64,000 nucleotides of DNA from Limnanthes douglasii subsp. nivea. Lineage: Eukaryota; Streptophyta; Magnoliopsida; Brassicales; Limnanthaceae. A program made the position numbers and the translations under genes. Below are positions 12,431 through 22,455 of this stretch, one piece after another. The notes below the pieces were generated by a model. It was not told where the DNA came from. It was given only the letters and a program-made list of their open reading frames with translations, and ran no database searches. The stretch is from contig JAUPFV010000003.1 of the NCBI GenBank assembly GCA_036936605.1, positions 151,870,997 to 151,934,996 of the forward strand. The letters are read 5' to 3'. The stretch's first letter is position 1; each line of letters begins with the position of its first letter.

Positions 12431-13746
12431 TAGGACATTCGTACGAAAGAGATCATTGGGCGTGGTACTGAACAAGGAGGTCTCTATTATGTTGATGAGG
12501 TAGTTCATAAGGGACATGTCATGCTTGCTCACGGAACAACCGAAAGGCAACTTTTGTTATGGCACCGACGACTTGGTCATCCTTCTTTTAGCTATCTTAA
12601 AAGTTTGTTTCCTAGTCTTTTTTGAATAATATCGTTCATGAGAAATGTGAAACCTGCATTCTTGCAAAAAATCGTAGGGTCTCATTTAATCAAAGTAATA
12701 CTAAAGTTGATTATGCTTTTTCGCTAATCCATTCTGATGTTTGGGGTCCAACACCAAATTCCACTAACAATCAAATGAGATACTTTGTTTTATTTGTGGA
12801 TAATTTCTCAAGAATGACTTGGATATACTTCATGAAACATAATTCGGAAGTACCAGATATATTTGTTTGTTTTTTCAAAATGATTTTGACTCAATTTGGA
12901 AAACAAATACAGATTCTCCATTATGATAATGGAACAGAGTTTGTCAACCAAACAATGCATAATTGTTTCAAAACAAATGGTCTTATCCATCAAACCACTT
13001 GCCCAAACACACCTCAACAAAACGGTACTTCAGAACGAAAAAACCGTACTTTACTTGAAAAAACTCGTGCTATTATGAATGTATCTAGAGTTCCTCATTC
13101 TGTTTGGCCAGAAGCTCTTGCTACAACCACGTATCTTTCAAATCGTCTACCAACCCGATGTCTAGGAAATAAAACTCCATTACATGTGCTTGCCACCCAA
13201 GTTACAATTCCATCTGTTATGACCTTACCACCTCGTGCCTTTGGTTGTTTCGTGTTTGTTCATATCCCTAAAACTAGTCGAAACAAACTTAATCCATGTG
13301 CCGAAAAGTGTGTATTCGTTGGGTACAGTGTTCATCAAATGGGATATCGGTGTTACAATCCGGTTACTCGTCGAATCCATGTCACCATGGACTGTGACTT
13401 CTTAGAATCCGATTATTTTTTTGACCATCAATCTCGTGCTCAGGGGGAGAAAGTAAGTGAATCACTCGACTGGTTGCTATATGAAAGTTACTTTGAGGAT
13501 GTGCTAACAGAGTCGGTAGATGGCGCCACCGAACACACCTCTTCTAACATAAAGGAGACTGACGAGGTAGTTCTTACCACCAATGATTCTCCCGAAGACA
13601 ATGTCCAACAAAAAATAAATGCCATGGATACTACCAGTGAATCAGCCGAAGAAAATGTCCATCAAGAGGTAAACAATTTACAATGTCATAATTCACAAAA
13701 TGCTATTGAAAACTCAAACTCCGGTTCTTCCCTTAAGAAAAAATAG
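12431..13746 (+). pseudogene. C2 integrase (zinc-binding region and core)
   Basis: 12431-12625 reads RTKEIIGRGTEQGGLYYVD and LLLWHRRLGHPSF, the gag-pre-integrase region with the HxxxH pair, ending at a TGA. The next frame (12622-13746) runs 374 codons: the CETCILAK Cys pair, the first catalytic Asp in LIHSDVWGP, the second in HYDNGTEF, the CPNTPQQNGTSERKNRTLLE block with the catalytic Glu, then LSNRLPTRCLGNKTPLHVL and FGCFVFVHIP. The core is intact; the stop between the two parts and the loss of a continuous polyprotein disable it. Confidence 0.87.
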
Positions 13747-13766
13747 AGGGGTTCCTCCTGACCGGT

Positions 13767-15424
13767 ATTCACCGAAACACGTTCCTCGTGCTTCTACATA
13801 TCCGGTATAAACGGACAAGAAAGAAATGACAAAGATTGCAAAGGTGTTTTCAGCTACTATTCTCTCTGAACAAATCCCTAAAACAGCCCAAGAAGCTAAG
13901 AAGATGACTGAATAACATGAGGCAATGAATACCGAAACGGACGCTCTTAAAATGAATGGTACATGGGAGAACTGTGTGTTACCACAAGGGAAAAAAGCAG
14001 TCGGGTGTATATGGGTGTTTAATATAAAATATAAATCCAATGGCACTATTGAGTGACACAAGGCAAGATTGGTTGCCAAAGGATATACACAAACATATGG
14101 TATAGAGTACTCTGAAACATTCTCTCTGGTTGCAAAGATTGACACTATCAGAGTTTTACTTTCAATAGTCGCGAATGAAGATTGGCCTCTTTATCAATAT
14201 GATGTAAAGAATGCTTTCTTACATGGATACTTGAAAGAAGAGGTATATATGGAACCCCCACCAGGGTTCTCTGATGGTTTTCAAGAAAATGAGGTATGTA
14301 AACTGAAAAAGGCATTATATGGGCTCAAACAGTCTCCTCGTGCTTGGTTTGGGAGATTTATAATGGCAATGAACCAGTATAGCTACAAACAGAGTAATGG
14401 GGATCATGCCTTGTTTTACAAAAAGAGAGGAGAATTAGTCACTTGTCTTATAATATATGTCGACGATATGATTATTATGGGGAATGACGAAGAAGAAATT
14501 AACCCTCTTAGGAAAAACGTCTTCAAGGAGTTCGAAATGAAAGACCTTGGGAGATTGAAGTATTTCCTAGGAATCGAGGTTCTTAGGTCAAGAGGAGGGA
14601 TTTATATCTCCCAACGGAAATATATATTGGATTTATTAGCTGAAGTTGGCATGGTGGATTCCAAACCAAATGACACTCCTATGGTTGTGAATCATAAACT
14701 AAAGATAATTGAAGGGGCCATACTAGCGAGTAAAGAAAGGTACCAAAGGTTGGTGGGAAAATTGATTTACCTGGCTCACACTCGACCCGACATTGCATAT
14801 GCGGTGGGAGTAGTTAGCCAGTTCATGCATCATCCTCAGGAACACCATATGGAGGCAGTAATGAGGATTATTCGATATCTCAAAGGCACACCAGGAAGAG
14901 GCATAAGTTTTAAGAAAAATGGACACCTTGATGTTGAAGTATTCACAGATGCTGATTGGGGAGGGAATCCTAACGACAAGCGATCAACTGTTGGCTACTT
15001 TACTCTTCTTGGAGGTAACTTGGTGACTTGGAGGAGTAAGAGACAGAAAGTAGTCTCACTGTCAAGTGCTGAATCAGAATTTAAAGGAATCGTTAAGGGG
15101 ATTACCGAGATACTTTGGTTAAAGAAGATAATGAAAGAAATCGGATCCCCCCTGAAGTGTCCAACTCAGTTAATGTGCGATAATAAAGCTGGGATTAAGA
15201 TTTCAGAGAACCCGGTACAACACGATAGAACAAAGCACGTTGAAATAGATAAACACTTCATAAAAGAAAAGATTGAAGATGGGACAATCGAACTTCCGTT
15301 TGTTAGATCCGAAGACCAACTGGCAGACATCCTAACGAAAGCGGTTGCTGCAAGAACATTCGAATCAGTTTTATCCAAGTTGGGTATTGGTGATCCCACT
15401 ATACAACTTGAGGGGGAGTGTTAG
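13767..15424 (+). pseudogene. C2 reverse transcriptase-RNase H
   Basis: The N-terminal portion (13767-14068) is recognisable (WENCVLPQGKKAVGCIWVFN) but broken by stops. From 14069 a 451-codon frame is open: [58 protein letters not shown] and an intact active-site box IIYVDDMII (14453-14479). RNase H follows with TDADWGGNPNDKRSTVGY, SLSSAESEFKGI and LMCDNKAGIKISENPV, ending just before the polypurine tract. This is the best preserved copia RT here, yet it lacks its own N-terminus. Confidence 0.88.
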
Positions 15425-15641
15425 AATATTCAGTGTATAATGTTAGAATATTCAGTGTATTAAGTTTCCTTGTATAGGCCTCTAAGTTCTCTATATATTG
15501 AGAGCCTTACTTGGGTTTGCATTCTAAAAAAAATAAAAATACAAAAAGGATTGATGTTTCTTAGTAACTGATTATGCCCCCACTGTCTCTCTGTCTCTTT
15601 AAGCCGCTTCCTGCGGCTACTTCTCTCTTGGTTTTTTAACA
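15419..15641 (+). repeat. C2 3' LTR with duplicated start
   Basis: 223 bp. Its first 22 bases (15419-15440) are repeated at 15441 onwards, so the LTR has two starts, one of which is absent from the 5' LTR. Other differences are small indels in the A-rich run and a few substitutions. Confidence 0.9.
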
Positions 15642-15781
15642 TAAAGAGAGGTGATTGCCTCTCTCTTGCTAACCACTCACAAGAAAAAAAATAAAAGGAC
15701 TTTACTACTGCTAGCTGTAATTCTTTTTATAAAATAACAAATTATATCATATCGTTGTTATCACTTATATATGGCAATCAA

Positions 15782-16258
15782 GGTTTTGAAAAGTGAGTCG
15801 TCCCTCGACTATCATGTTTGGTGGCAGATAGTCCCTAGAGTTTCAAATGTCTGTTGGCAGTCCTTGGACTATCGTATTTGGACAAAGTTAGTCCAGAGGA
15901 TCCTCTGATCCACCAGATGCTGCCACATGTCCCCATACTTCCCAGTTTTTTGTGTCACCAATAGTCCATTGACTTTAGATACGATTTTACCCTTTGACTA
16001 AAATCCTTGTTGGCATTAGGATTGCTAGGTGGCCATTTTAGTTGACGTGGCACAAGCTAAATAATTTTTTATGTTATTTGATTAGATAAATATTGTAACC
16101 AAGCTTTAACCCACCATTCTTCTTTTTCTTCCTCTGTAAATATTTCTTTTGTCTCACTTTTTTCGGTTCTTTTTAACGTTTTCTTTTTTCTTACTGTGAC
16201 CATGCTTTAACCTAAAATTGTTGATTAAGTTTGGATCCGACCCAAAGCTTTTTACTTT

Positions 16259-16289
<31 letters not shown>

Positions 16290-17426
16290 AAATCTATAAC
16301 ATTTTATTTCATTCCGATCCGTGAATCAAATTCTTGGTTTTGTTGTTTTTTTGTTTTAAGTTGATATACCCAAAGTTTTTTACAATTGAAATTCCTTTCA
16401 AAATTCGTTTTTAGATCATTAAGCACATGTCCAGTTAGTATATCTCAAAATTTCTTTATTTCCAAAACCAAAATACGAGAAAAAAGGGTTTTGTTAGATA
16501 ATCCAACTTAAAATAATATCATTCAAAGATTAATTCTCTAGCAAACACAACTTCATTAATTCTCTACCGTACTAGAATTAAGAAAAAAAACCCAAATAAA
16601 CTCCAGATCTAAATCGAAATCGAATTCGAATATGACCAATCAATAAAAAAAACTATTCGATTCGATTCAAACGAAAATAAAGTTCAAATTAGATCGGATT
16701 CAAGATTCATTTACCATGATAAGAACATTTGTCTTCCATTAAAAAGAACGAGAGAGTAATACAAAGCAAGAACTTAATTTAAAAAAAAACGAAAACAATA
16801 GTTTGAGAGTAATACTAATTTAGGACATTTAGGGTTCTGTTTCGATTTGGGTGTAGATTTAATAGAAGTTAGATTTGGGTATAGATTAGGGTTTAGATTT
16901 AGGGATTCGATTTGGGGATTTGATTTAGAACAAGAGAGAGTGAAGAGGAGAAAGTCTTGGGATGGAATTCGAAAAGAGATAGTCTCTTCAGGGATGCAGA
17001 AAATCTAGGGTTTAGATTTGGTTTAATTATTTTATTAAATTAAATTAAATTAATTAAAACATAAAATGTAACGCACCGATTGATAATGTTATAAATGAAT
17101 TTGGGGACAAATATTCCACGTAGGCTAAATAATGCCACATGGATAAACTGACTTAATTTTCAATGCCAAGTTGGAAATTAAAGGGGTAGGTGGGTCATTT
17201 AATGTCGCAGACTAAGTTTGGAGTTTGACCTAAATTCAACGGACTACTGGTGACACAAAAAACTGGGGAGTATGGGGACAGGTGGCAGCATCTGGTGGAT
17301 CAGAGGATCCTCTGGACTAACTTTATCCAAACGCGATAGACCAAGGACTGCCAACGCACATTTAAAAGTCCAGGGACTATCTGCCACCAAACGCGATAGT
17401 CGAGGGACGACTCACTGTTCAAAGCT
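15782..17426 (+). mobile_element. Non-autonomous foldback Mutator-like element
   Basis: Terminal inverted repeats of roughly 230 bp (15782-16010 against 17200-17426) share GTGAGTCGTCCCTCGACTATC near the tips and a block with GGATCCTCTG. The flanks carry TGGCAATCAA (15772-15781) and TGACAATCAA (17427-17436), a 10-bp target duplication with one mismatch. Long TIRs and 9-10-bp duplications fit Mutator-like elements. The interior is AT-rich with no ORF; it holds a CT microsatellite. It lies in the C3a LTR. Superfamily assignment is inference. Confidence 0.82.
16263..16289. repeat. (CT)n microsatellite
   Basis: About 13 CT units inside the foldback element. Confidence 0.95.
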
Positions 17427-17522
17427 TGACAATCAATGTAATACACCGAAGAAGCTTCTGAAGAATAAACTTTACTAGAAGTGATTCTTAACCTAAATTA
17501 GTCTTCATTCATTTTCCTAATT

Positions 17523-17535
17523 TGGTATCAGAGCC
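17523..17535 (+). other. C3a primer binding site (tRNA-iMet)
   Basis: TGGTATCAGAGCC directly after the split 5' LTR of C3a, the standard copia primer site. It confirms the LTR end and the plus orientation. Confidence 0.9.
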
Positions 17536-17692
17536 AATGTAGCATCTAAGGACAATCAATAACTCTCCCTCCTTTAGCATTGACTCTTTAGGCAGTGTTA
17601 TTCCCAACAACACTTCTAGCACCAATAAAGTCCTTCACCTACACACAATAAATAATAACAATAAGAGCAACAAGTGACAAAGAAACTCTAAG

Positions 17693-19077
17693 TTCACTGG
17701 ATCTCCAAACTAGTGTGCTCACCTTTAAGAGCAGACTAGAGCAACTTGTTAATCTTCAAAACACAGTCTCAGGTCTAAGCCTAGCATTTGCTAACTTTAT
17801 TCACAAGCCAGAGATAAAACAAAAACAAAGTAGTAACACTTGAAGGGGAATCCATGGCCAAAACAAAGTCCAATACAAAATAATTTATGGAAGAACTAGC
17901 TATTCTAACAACACTAGAGGAATGATTAGTTAATGCAGAGCGACAAAAGGGTTCTTTCTCAAAACAAGCCAACCTACCAGATATGCAACAAGTATGACCA
18001 TCCTGCACCGGTGTGCTACTAGAGTGATAATCCTTTTGTAATGGGGTCAACATCAGATGAACAACCCAAGACTCAAGGAGATCAATGATCTTATATTACT
18101 ATTCAATAGTATACAGGGGACAATGAAGGGTTTTCAGACAGTCGTGCTAGCTACCATGTCTCAAGTAACCATAGCTTGTTGACACAAAAGTCTGAACATT
18201 AAGGTAATCGAGTAATCTTGCCTCGTAATGGTGAGCTATTAGCTATAAAACATGTATGAAACTCTAAATTACATTCAAACACTAAAAGGAATGTTGTACT
18301 TTAAAGTATCTTACATGTATCTAGGATTAACAAGAACTTTTTATCAGTTTCTTAGCTCACTAACCACAATAATGTTTTTTTAGAGTTTCATAAAGGGTTT
18401 TGTTTTTAAAAGAACAAGGATACAAGGATTATACTTAGCATAGAGACATTTGAGAATGGACTATACAAGATGCTCAGGTACCTTAAGTGACAAGTCTACA
18501 AGGCATCACCTTCTACTTCTCAATTCAATTCTCTTACTTTTCTGTCTAGTCTCATTTCAAATGCCATAAACGATGAATGTAATAGGAAGTTTGGCCATCC
18601 ATCTCTCACCACTGTGTCTACTTATTTGAAATCATGTAAGTTGAATTATATTTTAAAAAATGAAATGATCTTTTGTGAGGCTTTCCATAATGATGTATGG
18701 GGTCCTTCACATATTCTTTCTATAGAAGGTCACAGGTTCTATGTATAGTTTCTTGATGAGCATAACAGGTTCACATGGATGTATCCAATAAAGTATAAAG
18801 GTCAGGTCTTTGATGTTTCTAAACCTTTCAAAACTCTTGTTGAAAAATAGTTTGGAAGACCCATTAATCTGTTACAAAGTGATTAGGATGGTGAGTATAG
18901 ACGACTACTATCCATGGCCATAGAACAGGGTTTTGTGTTAAGGAGGTCTTGTCATCACTCTTTAGCCAAAACGGACAGGGCTGAGTGATTGGACTGACCA
19001 TATAAGTATTGGGTTTATGCTTTTTGAAACTGCTATTTACTTTATAAATAGACTACCTACACCTATATTGTCTAACA
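17693..19077 (+). pseudogene. C3a gag, protease and integrase relics
   Basis: Most of gag is missing. From 17693 readable blocks include LTFKSRLEQLVNLQNTVSG and a knuckle region with ICNKY...PVCY at about 17990 in which the first Cys has become Tyr. The matching blocks in C4 are LTFESRLEKLNDLQNIMST and TCQICSRYGHSAVVCYYRDD, placing both in one copia lineage. Integrase traces at 18660-18990 include NDVWGPSHILSIEGHRFYV, LDEHNRFTWMYPIKY and LRRSCHHS, all with stops. The Pack-MULE then interrupts pol at 19078 after LPTPILSN. Confidence 0.75.
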
Positions 19078-19257
19078 GGCTTAAATCGTTCCTTCGTCCC
19101 TCGACTATCACGTTTTGTGTTATTTAGTCCCTCGACAAAAAAATCATGGGTGAGGGTCCTTCGACTATCAGAAATCTATAATTTCAGTCGCCGCACGTGG
19201 TTTTTGCTATAATGTTGCCACGTGTCGCTATAGTTAAATGGTTTTTGTTTCATAGAT

Positions 19258-19634
19258 GACTTAAATCGCTATCTAGTCCCTCGACTATCACGTTTTCTGT
19301 CATTTAGTCCCTCGACTAAAAAATCACCGGTGAGGGTCCCTCGACTATCCCATTTTCTTTCATTTAGTCCTTCGACTTTAGAATCACCGGTGAGGATCCC
19401 TGGACTTTGCAAAATCTATAAATTTAGTCTCTGAATCCAAGAAAAAAAACCCCAAATCAGGGACTAAATTTATAGATTTTTTCAAAGTCTAGGGACCCTC
19501 ACCGATAGTTTTAAAGTCGAAGGACTAAATGAAATAAAATAGGATAGTCGAGGGACCCTCACCGGTAGTTTTTTAGTCAAGGGAATAAATGAAAGAAAAG
19601 GTGATTGTCGAGGGACTATTTCCTGATTTAAGCC
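19258..19634 (+). mobile_element. Nested foldback MITE in the Pack-MULE TIR
   Basis: A 377-bp near-perfect palindrome: the left arm with repeated CTCGACTAAAAAATCACCGG-type blocks is mirrored on the right around a centre near 19445. The flanking TTTCATAGAT (19248-19257) and TTTGATAGAT (19635-19644) form a 10-bp duplication with one mismatch. The uninterrupted site is visible in the opposite TIR near 20830, confirming insertion. Its termini resemble those of the host Pack-MULE, so both belong to one family group. Confidence 0.85.
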
Positions 19635-19800
19635 TTTGATAGATAGTCCTTCGACTTTTAATTCTATTTTTACCCTTCGAATTTAATATTTTTTAATTTG
19701 TTTTTAGTTTTTCCTCAAAATAGAGTATAACAAAATTTTCTATACTCTAGTTTTCTTTTTTTTTTCCTTTCACACCCCTTTAGTTTTATGCGACCTTTTT

Positions 19801-20459
19801 TCGGTTCATGTGATCTACAACTGCTTGTATGTTGCCGGAGGGGAAAATGATGGGATGCACTGGTCTTTAAAATCGGCAGAAATATACAATCCAAACAGGA
19901 ATAGGTGGGCTTTCATATCAGACATGAGTACGGCAATAGTCCCTTTCTTGGGGGTTGTTTTTAAAGGAAAATGGTTCTTAAAGGTTTTGGATCATATAGT
20001 CAGGTTCTAAGTGAAGTCTACGAACCAGAAGCCAACAGTTGGTACCATGTTTATGATGGTATGGTTTCAGGCTTGACGAACCCAAGTGCTGCCCTAAACG
20101 GCCAACTTTACGCTTTGGACTGCAAAGACGGCTGCAAACTTAGGGTTTACGATGAAGCGGCTGATTCTTGGAACAAACACATTGACGGTAAGACACATTT
20201 GGGAAATTCTCGAGCTTTAGAAGCAGCAGCTCTTGTTCTGTTAAATGGTAAACTTTTCATTTTCCGTCATAACATGAGTATATCGCTCGTTTATGTTTTG
20301 AAATCCGATTGTGGGAAAGATACCAACAATGAACATGTATGGGAAACACTAGCAGGAAAAGGGCAATTCAAGACTTTAGTTACGAATATTTTATCAAACC
20401 TTGCTGGTCGGAACCGGCTTAAAAGTGAGGTAGTTCACTGTCAAGTTCTACAAGCATGA
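19801..20459 (+). pseudogene. Captured F-box/kelch-repeat gene, C-terminal part
   Basis: The first part (19810-19980) reads CLYVAGGENDG, EIYNPNRNRWAFISDM, a kelch repeat with the Gly-Gly and spaced Tyr/Trp residues. A one-base loss in an A run near 19983 shifts the frame; from there the reading continues VLSEVYEPEANSWYHVYDGM, LYALDCKDGCKLRVYDEA and LNGKLFIFRHNMS to the C-terminus SEVVHCQVLQA, with TGA at 20457-20459. It resembles plant proteins of the Arabidopsis At1g55270 type, recalled from memory. The F-box and first kelch repeats are absent, so it is a fragment. No intron is visible. In such proteins the kelch propeller binds substrate for SCF ubiquitin ligases. Confidence 0.8.
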
Positions 20460-21021
20460 TGCAAACAGCACCTAAATTTACTTTGTTGCGCTCTCGAATA
20501 TATAGGCTTAATAGATTTAACGGGGCTGCATAGTTCATGGCACATATAGTCTGTTTTGTTTGTATTAAAATTATGTGGCATGAACAATGCTGGTTTCAAA
20601 ATAGCCAATTTCCACACATTTAGTATTACAAATACATGTATTCTCTATGTTGTCATACGTGTGGGGTTGTGAGAGGAAAACAAAAAAGAAAAGAAAAATA
20701 TAGTATAGCAAATTTTGATATACTCTTTTTTGAGAAAAACTAAAAATAAAAATAAAATAAAATAAAATAAAAATATATTTAGAAAATATTAAATTCGAAG
20801 GGTAAAAACGGAATTAAAAGTCTAAGGACCATCTATGAAACAAAAACCATTTAACTATAGCGACACGTGGCAGCATTATAGCAAAAACCACGCGCGGGGA
20901 CTGCAATTATAGATTTTTGATAGTTGAAGGACCCTCACCCGTGATTTTTTTTGTCGAGGGACTAAATGACACAAAACGTGATAGTCGAGGGACGAAGCAA
21001 CGATTTAAGCCTTGTCTAACA

Positions 21022-21882
21022 AGTATCCCTATGAAGTCCTACATCATAAAACACCAAACTATACCTACACATGTTATCCATTCCTGAGACCATACCAGTC
21101 CCACAAGTTTCAATTTTATTTATTTAATTTTGTTTTTCTTGGGTATAGTGAATACTAAAAAGGCTACACATGTCTAATCTTCAATGAAAGGGAATATCCC
21201 TAGTTAACAAGTTTCATAAAAACCCTAAGGTTTGAGTCATCCCTAGTCTATCCTCTAAGTGCTGGGTTTCCTAATTCTGCCTACAAGTCTTCTGACTAAT
21301 GCTACTCTGTCATCTTCAACAGTCTACCAAGATTCCTCTCCTGGACAGTCTACATCTCTATCTTCTAGTCCCTCATAGTCGCAAACACCTCCTCGCTATA
21401 CACACAATCCCTCTCAACCTACATATACCAACACCTCTCAATCAGATACACACACTATTGTTAATCCTTCATATCCATCCAATGACATTCATATCTATTC
21501 GCCTGCTAAACTAAACACTCAGATAACTAATAACCCTCTATCAGAAACCTCTCATCCATTATTCACTCCTACTATATCTATTCAACTACCATTATATCAT
21601 CCAACTTACTCATCTACTCTTGTTCCTCCATCTAAAACACATATCATGAAAACTAGTGCTCAAGATGGGACTCTTAAACGTAAGACACCTTATGTTGGCT
21701 CTCTCACCACCACTAACCCCTCTTGAACCTACAGAATATTTGTATGCGTTAACTAATTCTCAATGGGTGCAAGCTATGAAGACAAAGTACAATGCTCTTA
21801 TGTTTAATCACCTGTGGACACTTGTGGATTAGTCTCCTAAGATGAATATGGTTGGATGCAAGTGGGTTTATAAGCTAAATAC
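21022..21882 (+). pseudogene. C3a pol, variable linker before RT
   Basis: Continues C3a after the Pack-MULE. 21050-21240 corresponds to the post-integrase segment. 21299-21720 is a Ser/Thr/Pro-rich linker (e.g. SDTHTIVNPSYPSNDIHIYS), normal for copia between integrase and RT. The beginning of RT follows (TLVD, stop, SPKMNMVGCKWVYKLN) until T2 interrupts at 21883. Several premature stops here are shared with C3b (60010-60610). Confidence 0.8.
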
Positions 21883-22382
21883 TGATGAGTCCGAATTCGA
21901 AGTGCTCCCCGGAAGGGTAGTCCAAAGTAAATCTCCCCGTAAATTCGGACAGGCTCCAAGTATTTAATTCGAACAGGACCTTTTGACCGAACAGATGATT
22001 TCGAACACTGTAAACTTAAGGCAGTTCGAACTATGACTAAAGTACTAAAAAACCTAAACACTATCTGACTAAGCTACCTGCACATCTGCTTAAAACTTAT
22101 GGGTCTTTAAACATGACCCGGGTCCATTAAACTTGACCCAAAAGCCGATAAGGGCCCAAATTTCACACTATAAATGCCCAACCACCAGCATTAACTATGG
22201 GTAAGAAAAATTTACTGCTGCCAAGCTGCACAATTCTCTCTCCACCTTGAAACACCCTTAAACACTGTGAAACACCCTTAAACACTGTGAAACACCTTTA
22301 AACACCCTGAAACACCCTCACACCGCCTTAAGACTCCATTTGAAATTACCAGCCTACCCTCAGGCTACTTTTATCCTCATCA
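21883..22382 (+). repeat. T2 5' LTR
   Basis: 500 bp from TGATGAGTCC to CCTCATCA. A TATA box (ACTATAAATG, about 22168-22177) lies upstream of an ACCACCAGC motif, marking the likely promoter. The 3' part carries a short tandem array of CCCTTAAACACTGTGAAACA-type units (22250-22320). It differs from the 3' LTR by two array units, a 3-bp AAG indel and a few substitutions. Confidence 0.95.
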
Positions 22383-22385
22383 AAT

Positions 22386-22403
22386 TGGCGACCACAGTGG
22401 GAG
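22386..22403 (+). other. T2 primer binding site, tRNA-Arg type
   Basis: TGGCGACCACAGTGGGAG, three bases after the LTR. It looks complementary to the CCA end and T-arm side of a plant tRNA-Arg (from memory). Arg-type primer sites are known in Tat/Ogre elements. Confidence 0.75.
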
Positions 22404-22455
22404 GCGACGGTGCCTGAATCAAGTATTCAAAACCAAGTAAAGAAATTCTCTCCGA

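Larger units (their letters stand above)
10859..15641 (+). mobile_element. Ty1/copia retrotransposon C2
   Basis: Complete structure of 4783 bp with LTRs of 196 and 223 bp, the direct repeat TAAAG on both sides (10854-10858 and 15642-15646), a primer site after the 5' LTR and a polypurine tract (TTGAGGGGGAG, about 15408-15418) before the 3' LTR. Domain order gag, protease, integrase, RT, RNase H. It sits inside the 5' LTR of C3a, so it is younger. Gag and the start of RT are broken, but integrase and RT/RNase H have long open frames. Confidence 0.95.
10649..17522 (+). repeat. C3a 5' LTR, split by two insertions
   Basis: Starts TGTGAAGAAC, which matches the sequence after the polypurine tract of C3b at about 61926, and ends just before the primer site at 17523. 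It is interrupted by C2 (10859-15641) and the foldback MULE (15782-17426). With inserts and duplicated bases removed it is about 430 bp. The 3' half also occurs as fragments at 41985-42270 and 58147-58435. Confidence 0.8.
19078..21011 (+). mobile_element. Pack-MULE carrying an F-box/kelch gene fragment
   Basis: Perfect terminal GGCTTAAATCG and its complement bound the element; inverted repeats extend about 300 bp inwards with CTCGACTATCACGTTTTGTG near the tips. The direct repeat TTGTCTAACA occurs on both sides (19068-19077 and 21012-21021). The interior (19800-20460) is a captured host gene piece, and the left TIR holds a nested MITE. There is no transposase, so it is non-autonomous. Mutator affiliation is inferred from TIR and duplication length. 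A truncated copy with the same right flank is at 59050-59736. Confidence 0.85.

Noticed and set aside
17272..17478. 68-codon plus-strand ORF
   Set aside because: It lies across the right TIR of the foldback element and the C3a LTR; no coding resemblance.
17523..17535. tRNA gene fragment
   Set aside because: Only the primer-site complement is present next to an LTR; no tRNA body. The same holds for the other primer sites.
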